DNA of 64,000 nt, from NCBI GenBank assembly GCA_964354345.1, contig CAYGZL010000016.1, positions 1-64,000 on the forward strand, in the 5' to 3' direction. Shown piece by piece: positions 8,816 through 16,450 of the stretch. Under the pieces are notes generated by a model. The model worked only from the letters and a program-made list of their open reading frames with translations. It was not told the DNA's origin and did not search any database. Both the position numbers and the translations under genes were made by a program. This DNA comes from CAYGZL01 sp964354345 (GTDB lineage Bacteria > Chloroflexota > Anaerolineae > Anaerolineales > UBA4823). Each line of letters begins with the position of its first letter. Position 1 is the stretch's first letter.

Positions 8816-10051
8816 TCAGGAGCGGCCTACCAAAGCATTAATCAGACCGGTGACACTGAATGGCTGGCCTGAAAGCAGGGTCTGAGCGCGGAACATGCCG
8901 GCGACGCCGCGCACGATAAGAACCGCTGTCGCAGCCAGTAAACCCGCCGAGAGCAGCAACTGCCAGGTGGGCACCTCCGTGGCAGCGAAGCGTGTCATCA
9001 TGGCGATCGGGGAGGTCAGTGGAAACAGGCTTAGAGCGGTGGAGAGCGTTCCGTTCGGCTCCTCGACCAACACGTTGATGAGCATCATGGGGACGATCAA
9101 CGGCAAGATAATTACCAGGGTGGCTTGCGAGGCTTCGCGCAGGTTGGGTACCAGTGCGCCCACCGCCGCCATCAGGCTGGCATAGACTGCATATCCCAGC
9201 AAGAAAAAAATCAGACCCCAAATCAGGATCGAGACTGGCAATTGGAAACTGGCCGGCACCTGGAAGCTCTGTCCACTCAGGCGGAGCAGGATGAAAGCAG
9301 TGCCTCCCCAGAGAATTGTCTGAAGCAAGCCAGCCAGGCCCAGGCCAATGATCTTACCTCCAAGCAACTGCCGAGAATTAATTGACGACATTAATATTTC
9401 GATCACGCGGTTCTCTTTCTCTTTTGTTACACTGCTCAATAAAAGGCTGGAGGACATCAGGATAGTAATGTAGTAAAGCATCATCACTGCATATGGCAGG
9501 TAAAAGGTGAGGGGATTGTTTTCATCGCGTGTCGAGGTTGGTTCCAGAACTTTAACCTGCAAGTTTAATGGTGCCGAAACCTGGGTAGCCAAGTGATCAT
9601 CTTCACCTAACAAGTTGAACAACAGCACCCACTGCATTAAAGCCGATTGGTCAAAACCGCTTAAGGGATTAAAATCTGGTCGGATATAGATAACCTGACC
9701 TGTGTCAAGATAGTCAGAAGGGATCCAGTAATAGGCACTGATCTGGCCTGCATCTAAGGCATTTTGGGCAGCGTTTTTATCTGGATAAGCCATTATCGCG
9801 CCTGAAGGTACAGCAGCAGGTAAAGAGCGAATCAGACCGCTTTGATCCACGAATCCTTCCGGCTTCGCCTGTGCGGTATTGCTGGCACCGAAGACAGCGC
9901 TGATCGCTCCAGGTGAACGGCGGTTGAGCGAGGATAGACCTAAAAATAGCAGTGCTGAGATGATCGGGATACCGATCGCGGCAAACAGGAAAGTAGGCCG
10001 GGTGATCGTGTTGATCAGTTCGTATTGCAATACATACCAGGTTTTTTGCAT
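8816..10051 (-). CDS. ABC-2 exporter permease (NatB-like), distal gene
   Basis: A 411-residue permease with one N-terminal membrane helix, an outer domain of about 150 residues and a C-terminal bundle of about six helices. The segment SSVTKEKENRVIEILMSS before the second helix is typical of NatB/YhaP-type permeases. It lies 12 bp downstream of its paralogue and is the last gene of the operon. Proteins of this type have been linked to Na+ or drug extrusion. The substrate here is unknown. Confidence 0.85.
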   Translation of the reverse strand: MQKTWYVLQYELINTITRPTFLFAAIGIPIISALLFLGLSSLNRRSPGAISAVFGASNTAQAKPEGFVDQSGLIRSLPAAVPSGAIMAYPDKNAAQNALDAGQISAYYWIPSDYLDTGQVIYIRPDFNPLSGFDQSALMQWVLLFNLLGEDDHLATQVSAPLNLQVKVLEPTSTRDENNPLTFYLPYAVMMLYYITILMSSSLLLSSVTKEKENRVIEILMSSINSRQLLGGKIIGLGLAGLLQTILWGGTAFILLRLSGQSFQVPASFQLPVSILIWGLIFFLLGYAVYASLMAAVGALVPNLREASQATLVIILPLIVPMMLINVLVEEPNGTLSTALSLFPLTSPIAMMTRFAATEVPTWQLLLSAGLLAATAVLIVRGVAGMFRAQTLLSGQPFSVTGLINALVGRS

Positions 10052-10063
10052 GGCATTTTTCTC

Positions 10064-11263
10064 CTATCCGGCTGCGCCGAAAATTTCGCGCCAGGATAGC
10101 CGCTTGCCATAACGCAACATGCCTATCCGGAAAGTCCGTCCCGCCAGCCAGAGAGCTCCGAGCGCTCCAACTACCTGGATCGCGACGATCAATGCAGTTT
10201 CCCAGGCAGGAACGAGTGAGAAGACTGCTCGCATGAGTAGGGTAGCGGGGGCGGTCAGTGGAAAGTAGCTTAAAATCCGCGCCAGCGGGCCATTCGGATT
10301 AGTCATTATGGCGGCTGTAAAGTAGAAAGGAATGCTGATCGGCAGGATGAACAGACTGGACAACTGCTGCCCCTCGCGTGCTTCGGTGACTGCCGCACCG
10401 ACCGCAGTCATTAACCCTGATACCATTACAAACGCTGGCAGCAGTGCCAGAACCATTAATCCGAGCAGTCCGGGTGAAAAATTCAATCCGCTTAAGAATG
10501 GGATGCTCTGTCGACTGGCCAGCACGATCAGCACCGTAATTGCTACCCAACACAGCAACTGGGTCAATCCAACACACATAATGCCTATTACTTTACCTGT
10601 GATTAATTGCATTGGAGACACAGAGGTGATTAATACCTCCATCGTGCGATTCTCTTTCTCTTCAACCATGGCTTGCATCAGGTAACCGGAGGTGGTGATT
10701 ATCGTGAACATGTAAGCGAAACCAGCGAAGAAGGGGATAAATATGTTGACCCAATCACCCTCACCCATTTGACGGGTACCGCCCGGATCGCGGATGATCA
10801 AGTGGTTGCCTTGTTCAATCCTGCGAATGACTTCTGGCGGTTGACCAGCCAGTAAGTTCACCCGCAGGAAACTCTCGAAGCGTTGCCGGGCATTAGAGGC
10901 CGGATTTTTCAAGGAGATCAAGCGCACCCGGCTGGTTTGGCGATAATCGGCTTCCAATATATAATACGCCTGGATTTGGTTAGTCTGTAACGCTTCTTCG
11001 GCCTGGGCCTCACTCGTGAAAGGGATCAGTTCGATTGCATCACTGGTAGATTGTGGCGGTGGTGGGAACGTCGGATTAGCCAGTAATCCAGAATGATCCA
11101 CGTAGCCGACGGGATGAGTGTCCGTTTGCATCCGAACAATGATGAACACCAAAAGCGCCATTAACCCAATTACGAGGGGTAAACTCAACAGACTAAGCAA
11201 AAAACGACGCTGTAAGACATGCCGACCATATTCGTGAGCGAGTACCAACCAGAGCTTATTCAT
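10064..11263 (-). CDS. ABC-2 exporter permease (NatB-like), middle gene
   Basis: A 399-residue paralogue of the downstream permease, with the same topology and the coupling segment MVEEKENRTMEVLITSVS. Its ATG overlaps the stop of the ATPase gene by 4 bp (ATGA), which implies translational coupling. One ATPase with two unlike permeases mirrors the plus-strand operon at 4.1-7.7 kb, but the two sets are clearly different subfamilies. Confidence 0.87.
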   Translation of the reverse strand: MNKLWLVLAHEYGRHVLQRRFLLSLLSLPLVIGLMALLVFIIVRMQTDTHPVGYVDHSGLLANPTFPPPPQSTSDAIELIPFTSEAQAEEALQTNQIQAYYILEADYRQTSRVRLISLKNPASNARQRFESFLRVNLLAGQPPEVIRRIEQGNHLIIRDPGGTRQMGEGDWVNIFIPFFAGFAYMFTIITTSGYLMQAMVEEKENRTMEVLITSVSPMQLITGKVIGIMCVGLTQLLCWVAITVLIVLASRQSIPFLSGLNFSPGLLGLMVLALLPAFVMVSGLMTAVGAAVTEAREGQQLSSLFILPISIPFYFTAAIMTNPNGPLARILSYFPLTAPATLLMRAVFSLVPAWETALIVAIQVVGALGALWLAGRTFRIGMLRYGKRLSWREIFGAAG

Positions 11264-12159
11264 TCCGGTTGATCTCCCTTCACCACACGGATAAAAATTT
11301 CATCCAGGGTGGGTATAGCAATCTCGAATTGTTCGAGCGGAATATTTTGGTTGACCAGTTCGCTTAAGATGCTTTGCGGGCTGGTTCCGGCGGAGAGGGT
11401 TAATTTTTGAGAAGCATTGTGCGCTTCAATTTTTTCTACACCCGGCAAGATCGGAAGTTCGCCAACCGCACGCACCAGAACAGCATGCCCGGAGTATGCA
11501 CGGCGGATTTCGTCCAGATCACCATACAATACTACCTGCCCATGATCAATCAGTAAAATGCGGTTGCACAGCTCCTCAACCTGGTGCATCTGGTGGGTAG
11601 ACATGATGATCGTGGCTCCCTGGCGGTGTAATTCGAGTAATAAATTTTTAACCATCTGAGTGTTTACAGGATCAAGACCGCCGAAGGGTTCATCAATAAT
11701 GATAAGTTCAGGTTTATGCAGCAAGGTGGCGATAATTTGTGCTTTTTGCTGCATCCCTTTACTCAATTCTTTAACTTTCTTCTTGCGATACGCAGCCAGT
11801 TCGAAACGCTCCAGGTAAGCCGCAGTCTGGCTGCGAGCGAGGTCGACCGGGACACCTTTCAACGTGGCCAGGTAAACCAAAGCGCGCTCGAGAGTAATAT
11901 CTTGATACAGGCCACGCTCTTCGGGCATATAACCGATCCGGTCTTTCTTAGCCTCGTCCATCGCACCACCCAGGAGGGTGATTTGACCGGTTTCAGGCTT
12001 GAAAATATCCAGAATCAGCCGGATGGTCGTCGTTTTACCAGCGCCATTGGGACCGAGCAAACCAAAAATTTCTCCCTGGTTGACTGTGAAGGAGACATCA
12101 CGAACAGCTTGAATGGCGCCAAAAGACTTAGAGATATGGGAGACTTCAACAACGGTCAT
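11260..12159 (-). CDS. ABC exporter ATP-binding subunit (NatA-like)
   Basis: A 299-residue ATPase with Walker A GPNGAGKTT (residues 36-44), signature LSKGM (132-136), Walker B LIIIDE (152-157) and H-loop STH (187-189). The last 80 or so residues match the DUF4162 tail found in NatA/YhaQ-type ATPases. It is the first gene of the NatA-NatB-NatB-like operon and is divergent from a methyltransferase gene. Confidence 0.9.
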   Translation of the reverse strand: MTVVEVSHISKSFGAIQAVRDVSFTVNQGEIFGLLGPNGAGKTTTIRLILDIFKPETGQITLLGGAMDEAKKDRIGYMPEERGLYQDITLERALVYLATLKGVPVDLARSQTAAYLERFELAAYRKKKVKELSKGMQQKAQIIATLLHKPELIIIDEPFGGLDPVNTQMVKNLLLELHRQGATIIMSTHQMHQVEELCNRILLIDHGQVVLYGDLDEIRRAYSGHAVLVRAVGELPILPGVEKIEAHNASQKLTLSAGTSPQSILSELVNQNIPLEQFEIAIPTLDEIFIRVVKGDQPE

Positions 12160-12236
12160 GGATTTCCTCGCAAGATGAATGTTTTCTTGAGATTATACTG
12201 GAAAATGATAGCTCAAGAAAGATACTCCTGCAATGA

Positions 12237-12242
12237 TATAAT
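12237..12242 (+). promoter_or_regulatory. -10 box for the methyltransferase gene
   Basis: A perfect TATAAT with no good -35 at 17 bp. It lies 22 bp before the start at 12265, with the GGGAGGAG ribosome-binding site (12251-12258) in between. Confidence 0.4.
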
Positions 12243-12264
12243 CGTTCAGTGGGAGGAGCGGATT

Positions 12265-13044
12265 ATGATAGGATGGCTTAAGACGGATCAGTTATCGTTT
12301 AATCACTTACTACTTCTAGAACGCGTGCAGTTGAGTTGGTTACCTGGTTGGTTGCCCGAGACTGAGTTGGCGCTGGCCTTAAAAGCCAACCCATCTGTAG
12401 GCTGGTATATGCGTCACAAGTGCCCAGAGATCGCTCCCTGGTTGGATCGAGTTGAAGCACTACAAGCCGATGCCAGCGACCGACAGGCGATTTTCGATGC
12501 CGAACAGGTTATTATGCAAACTATCAATGATCTGCTGGTATATGTTGTTGACCCGGCAATCTATGACGTTCAACCTTTTTTAAACTGGGATTCGCGTGAG
12601 TTAACCGATTTGGTGGATTTTCATGAGATGGTTGTCTTGGACATCGGCGCTGGCACCGGACGATTAGCCCTGGTAGCTGCGCCAACTGCACGAGTTGTAT
12701 TCGCAGTCGAGCCAGTTGGCAACTTACGATATTACTTGAAAGAAAAGGCTCGCCGATTGGGTCTCAATAACCTTTATCCGGTAGATGGGCTGATGACTGA
12801 TGTGCCCTTTCCTGATCAATTTGCGGATGTAATCCTAAGCGGGCATACGTTTGGCGATAATCCGGAAGCTGAATGCCAGGAATTGGAGCGTGTTATCCGT
12901 CCTGGAGGAGTCATTATTCACTGCCCGGGGAATAACGATGTGGACAACCCGGCGCACCAGGTACTGGCAGAGCACGGGTACACCTGGGCACGCTTCGCAG
13001 AGCCTGGAGATGGCTGGAAACGGAAATATTGGAGAAGATATTAA
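12265..13044 (+). CDS. Class I SAM-dependent methyltransferase
   Basis: A 259-residue protein. The C-terminal half is a Rossmann methyltransferase with motif I VLDIGAGTGR, an acidic end of strand 2 (FAVEP), motif II in PFPDQFADVILSGH and the late GGVIIHCPGNN. The N-terminal 110 residues are alpha-helical and may bind substrate. The start is chosen because GGGAGGAG lies 6 bp upstream of the ATG; the open frame extends further back only across the divergent ABC gene. The substrate is not recognisable and no neighbouring pathway helps. Confidence 0.8.
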   Translation: MIGWLKTDQLSFNHLLLLERVQLSWLPGWLPETELALALKANPSVGWYMRHKCPEIAPWLDRVEALQADASDRQAIFDAEQVIMQTINDLLVYVVDPAIYDVQPFLNWDSRELTDLVDFHEMVVLDIGAGTGRLALVAAPTARVVFAVEPVGNLRYYLKEKARRLGLNNLYPVDGLMTDVPFPDQFADVILSGHTFGDNPEAECQELERVIRPGGVIIHCPGNNDVDNPAHQVLAEHGYTWARFAEPGDGWKRKYWRRY

Positions 13045-13061
13045 ACAATAGGTGCAGTTAC

Positions 13062-13090
13062 TTGCAGAGTCATTCTTTGCATGCTATAAT
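13062..13090 (+). promoter_or_regulatory. rho promoter
   Basis: TTGCAG (13062-13067), 17 bp, TATAAT (13085-13090), with an extended -10 TG at 13082-13083. The expected start is near 13097. This leaves a leader of about 140 nt that is pyrimidine-rich and poor in G, as is common where Rho limits its own transcription. Confidence 0.7.
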
Positions 13091-13235
13091 AGTGATAATC
13101 CCTTTATTGCTGATTTCCCCTGACTTTGGTGATTAACCTTAACGCTATTATTTGACATTTGTTCTTGATTGCGCGTCTATTCATCCCCTTCTATTGAATC
13201 AGTCTAATCAAATTTTGACCTTTTTGAGTGTGAAT

Positions 13236-14507
13236 ATGAGAGTCCTTGAATTGGAAAATGCATCATTGGCTTCCTTACGCCAAACCGCGCGCGATTTGGA
13301 TGTCCCCAATGCGACCCGCATGAAGAAAGAAGATTTGATCTTGCGGATTCAACAAGTCGAAGCCGAACGGCAGGGCATTGAGGTACGCGGTGGTATTTTA
13401 GAGATCATGAGTGAAGGAATTGGCTTCCTGCGCTCTGGCCATTACCAACCTGGCCCGTATGATGTATATGTTTCGCAATCGCAAATCCGCCGATATAACT
13501 TACGCAACGGCGACTTAATTATCGGGCATGTGCGTCCGCCGCGCGAATCAGAGCGGCATTATGGGTTGCTCAAAGTTGAGTCAGTCAACGGCCTCGATCC
13601 GGATGAGAATCGCATTCGTCCAACCTTTGAACAACTGACGCCGATCTTCCCGGATACCCGCTTTGACCTGGAGACTGATCGGCACACCCTGGCGACACGT
13701 TTGATAAACCTGGTTACGCCCGTCGGGCGTGGCCAGCGCGGCTTAATCGTTTCACCACCAAAAGCGGGTAAAACTACCATTCTAAAACAAATCGCCAATG
13801 CGGTATCGACGCGCTATCCCGATGTGCACCTGATGGTAGCCTTAATTGGCGAGCGCCCGGAGGAAGTGACAGACATGGATCGCTCAGTGGACGCCGAAGT
13901 AATTTCTTCGACATTTGATGAGCCGGTCACATCGCATGTGCGCGTCGCTGAGATGGTGCTGGAACGAGCGAAACGTCTGGTGGAAATCGGGCGGCATGTA
14001 GTCATCTTACTTGATTCGATCACGCGCCTGGCGCGTGCCTATAACCTGGTCGTGACCCCCTCCGGTCGAACGCTTTCGGGCGGTATCGACCCTTCGGCAC
14101 TCTATCCTCCCAAGCGTTTCTTCGGTGCGGCGCGTAATATCGAAGAAGGTGGATCCCTGACTATTGTCGCGACCTGCCTGGTAGATACCGGCTCCCGAAT
14201 GGATGATGTTGTCTACGAAGAATTCAAGGGTACCGGCAACATGGAATTGCACCTCTCGCGCCGGCTCCAGGAACGCCGCGTCTTCCCCGCCATTGATATC
14301 GAGCGCTCATCTACCCGGCGTGAGGAGCTATTACTTGGCCCGGATATTACCCCGCGCGTTTGGTTGATGCGCCGCATGTATGACCAGATGGTTACAGCGC
14401 CGCCGCATGGCGCAGGGATGGATCCCTCCACAGCTACCGAAGCGATCTTACAACGCCTTTCGCGCACCACCGATAATATGCAATTCTTGGAGACACTCAC
14501 CGAATAA
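13236..14507 (+). CDS. rho: Transcription termination factor Rho
   Basis: The RNA-dependent ATPase helicase that ends transcription. From the ATG at 13236 the protein is 423 residues. It has a Rho_N domain (MRVLELENASLASLRQTARD onward), a cold-shock-like RNA-binding domain (GILEIMSEGIGFLR) and the ATPase core with Walker A SPPKAGKTT, the Q-loop/R-loop region and LLDSITRLARAYN. There is no large insertion. An upstream TTG at 13152 is in frame but adds 28 residues unlike any Rho, and its TTGACA looks more like a -35 box. A short gene follows 14 bp later. The promoter and long leader suggest autoregulation. Confidence 0.95.
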   Translation: MRVLELENASLASLRQTARDLDVPNATRMKKEDLILRIQQVEAERQGIEVRGGILEIMSEGIGFLRSGHYQPGPYDVYVSQSQIRRYNLRNGDLIIGHVRPPRESERHYGLLKVESVNGLDPDENRIRPTFEQLTPIFPDTRFDLETDRHTLATRLINLVTPVGRGQRGLIVSPPKAGKTTILKQIANAVSTRYPDVHLMVALIGERPEEVTDMDRSVDAEVISSTFDEPVTSHVRVAEMVLERAKRLVEIGRHVVILLDSITRLARAYNLVVTPSGRTLSGGIDPSALYPPKRFFGAARNIEEGGSLTIVATCLVDTGSRMDDVVYEEFKGTGNMELHLSRRLQERRVFPAIDIERSSTRREELLLGPDITPRVWLMRRMYDQMVTAPPHGAGMDPSTATEAILQRLSRTTDNMQFLETLTE

Positions 14508-14521
14508 GGAGAAACTGAATT

Positions 14522-14707
14522 ATGGCTACCAATGGTAATGAGCCTCAAACGGAAGTCATCGCCGAAACCGATGAATACATGGCCTGGAAAGCTCAAGAAC
14601 CCGATGGCGAAGTTACGTATCATCTGGAACTCAACAATATCACAGTACACTTTTTCAAAGAAGAGTGGGACGAGTTCCTGAAATTGGTACGGTTATTAAT
14701 GGGATAG
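14522..14707 (+). CDS. Small conserved-looking acidic protein downstream of rho
   Basis: A 61-residue, strongly acidic protein with no cysteine, signal peptide or membrane segment. It lies 14 bp after rho, has an AGGAG ribosome-binding site and is followed at once by a terminator, so it is a real, probably co-transcribed gene. The pattern of beta strands (VTYHLELNNITVHFFKEEW) followed by a helix is all that can be said. I do not recognise the family. Confidence 0.7.
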   Translation: MATNGNEPQTEVIAETDEYMAWKAQEPDGEVTYHLELNNITVHFFKEEWDEFLKLVRLLMG

Positions 14708-14720
14708 GTGGATTAACGGT

Positions 14721-14754
14721 CAGACCCGGAATCAACTTCCGGGTCTGGCGTTTT
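14721..14754. terminator. Intrinsic terminator after the rho operon
   Basis: An 11-bp perfect stem CAGACCCGGAA / TTCCGGGTCTG with a 5-nt loop, then GCGTTTTAT. It sits between convergent genes; the opposite strand has a weaker T-run. Confidence 0.9.
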
Positions 14755-14757
14755 ATA

Positions 14758-16383
14758 TTAATGGGTGATTTTCTCGACGTAAGGGATGACGCCTTTACAG
14801 GCGTCAGTCAAATATTTTGATACCTGGTCCCATTTGAGCACTTTAGGAAACGTGGTCGATGATTGCCAGGCCTGGTAAATTGCGAATGACAGACAACCTG
14901 GTCCAGCATGGTAGTTAGCGATCGAGAAGCGCCACAAATCGGCATAAGAACTCACTGAACCAGCAGTTTGTTGCGTGGCTGTGTAGATGATCTGACCAAC
15001 CTGCGAACAATTGGCCTGAAGGGTTTGGGCAAACAGACCAATGCTGAAATTCGCGTTGGTCAGGTCAATCCCGCTGGGACAACTGATGCAGTCGGTGCGC
15101 GCTTTCAAGGCCAGTGCGCCGCGCAGCATTGCTTTTTCGTCATTTTGTAGATGGAGATAGCCTCGAGCACAGGCTGCTTGGGTAAGCACCAGCGGGCAAA
15201 ATTGGTCAAAGAAGGCGTTGTTCCATAATAAAATTGAGTCGGCGCCATTATCGGTGATTTGGCCTAACCCAAATTCATATGGAACGCGAAAGGCGCCAGG
15301 CCAGAACTGGCTTTCCTGGGCGAACAAATTTTTCATGAGTTGGGCAGGTACGCCGGTCTCGCGGGCGACATCGACGATGCGTTGATCGAACTGATTCTGC
15401 CAGTCTTCGACCAATGGTCGAGCTGTTTCCAGGCCGCAGGTGTCGGCGTAGCCATTTGGTAACAGACCACCTGTTTTACAAGTTGAAGCATCAACCACAC
15501 CTTGAGCAATGAGACGCCCCGCCAGGTAATAGTAAGGTTCACCCGAGGCGAGCAGACCGCTGCTTTCCGGAGTGGATAACCAGCTCGGCGGCAGGCCAAC
15601 CTGTGGAAACGATTGCCAGATGCGGGCACAGGTTTCTATCGGGGCACCCTGCCATTGGGAGCTGAGCACGTCTACATACCATCCCCCCGCGCCCGGCGCC
15701 ACGGGTACGCCTGTGTCAAGAACACGTACCTGAGCGGTGAAATGTTCACTGGTATCCCCATAACTCGAATCAGCCCAGAATTCCACCGTTGAACCCTGGA
15801 GTGGCGTAGGTCGGAGGGTGAGTTTACACACTGCACCCGTACAGTTAAAGGGCTGTCCATCCAGCAGACCATGGATGTCGGTAATCTTCTCATTGGGTAA
15901 CGGCTCCTGACCCTGCAAGAGTAGCATCGGGATACTGGCGCAGCGATTCTCGGGTGGGGTAGGTGTACAGCCTTCCAGGTTGACGGTAACGATCGGGGGT
16001 GGGAGGGTTACTTGGACATCCCGCTTTTTCGGTTGAGAGACAGCCAGGTGAAGATATAACCCGCTACAGGAGCTGGTGTCTTCATTTCCGCGCGCTGCCT
16101 TAAGGCAGGGAGGTGTGGCCTGCCACTCAGTGTATAGGTTTTGACCACAATACTTTAAGACTTCAGACGAAGCCGGCAAACCCTCATGGTCAGTCAAAAA
16201 AGCGCACTGGATCTGATTGGTTTCCCAACGGATCAACCACCATTCATATTGAGTATACTGGACGTTCAGAGTGACTTGACGAGTTGAAACCTGGGCAGCA
16301 ACCGGATAAATTTCCGGGATGGATGTGCCCAGCAGAAAAAAGAAAACCAATACTGCCGCAACGAACCTACGGGGTTTGCTCAT
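14758..16383 (-). CDS. Secreted lytic transglycosylase-like protein
   Basis: A 541-residue exported protein with a signal peptide (basic start MSKPRR, hydrophobic core, cut near residues 29-31). The middle (about 35-230) is beta-rich with many Cys, probably disulfide-linked outside the cell. The C-terminal third resembles the SLT fold: NLFAQESQFWPGAF with the likely catalytic Glu357, then FGLGQIT (about 371-377) and ANYHAGPG near the end. The catalytic role is inferred from that motif order. It would cut peptidoglycan or a related wall polymer. It is preceded by a good promoter but almost no leader. Confidence 0.7.
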   Translation of the reverse strand: MSKPRRFVAAVLVFFFLLGTSIPEIYPVAAQVSTRQVTLNVQYTQYEWWLIRWETNQIQCAFLTDHEGLPASSEVLKYCGQNLYTEWQATPPCLKAARGNEDTSSCSGLYLHLAVSQPKKRDVQVTLPPPIVTVNLEGCTPTPPENRCASIPMLLLQGQEPLPNEKITDIHGLLDGQPFNCTGAVCKLTLRPTPLQGSTVEFWADSSYGDTSEHFTAQVRVLDTGVPVAPGAGGWYVDVLSSQWQGAPIETCARIWQSFPQVGLPPSWLSTPESSGLLASGEPYYYLAGRLIAQGVVDASTCKTGGLLPNGYADTCGLETARPLVEDWQNQFDQRIVDVARETGVPAQLMKNLFAQESQFWPGAFRVPYEFGLGQITDNGADSILLWNNAFFDQFCPLVLTQAACARGYLHLQNDEKAMLRGALALKARTDCISCPSGIDLTNANFSIGLFAQTLQANCSQVGQIIYTATQQTAGSVSSYADLWRFSIANYHAGPGCLSFAIYQAWQSSTTFPKVLKWDQVSKYLTDACKGVIPYVEKITH

Positions 16384-16392
16384 TGCACCCCA

Positions 16393-16421
16393 ACCTTATC
16401 ATGTTAAAATGCGCCTGTCAA
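16393..16421 (-). promoter_or_regulatory. Promoter of the transglycosylase-like gene
   Basis: Minus strand TTGACA (16416-16421), 17 bp, TAAGGT (16393-16398). Only 9 bp separate the -10 box from the ATG at 16383, so the mRNA would have almost no leader. Confidence 0.6.
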
Positions 16422-16424
16422 CGA

Positions 16425-16430
16425 TATAAT
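16425..16430 (+). promoter_or_regulatory. -10 box of polA
   Basis: TATAAT 20 bp before the polA ATG, with a poor -35 (TGTTAA at 16402-16407, 17 bp spacing). It interleaves with the divergent promoter of the transglycosylase-like gene, so the two may compete. Confidence 0.5.
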
Positions 16431-16450
16431 TACCGACTAAAGGTGATGCT

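Noticed and set aside
8678..8872. A 64-codon plus-strand open frame with GAGAGG upstream
   Set aside because: It overlaps the 3' end of the minus-strand permease gene, has no recognisable content and no terminator; most likely chance.
4157..12159. The two ABC operons as a recent inverted duplication
   Set aside because: Their permeases and ATPases belong to different subfamilies (CcmA-type tail versus DUF4162 tail), so they are not recent copies.
11716..12264. N-terminal extension of the methyltransferase frame
   Set aside because: It lies antisense to the NatA-like ATPase gene; the start at 12265 has a strong ribosome-binding site and suits the domain.
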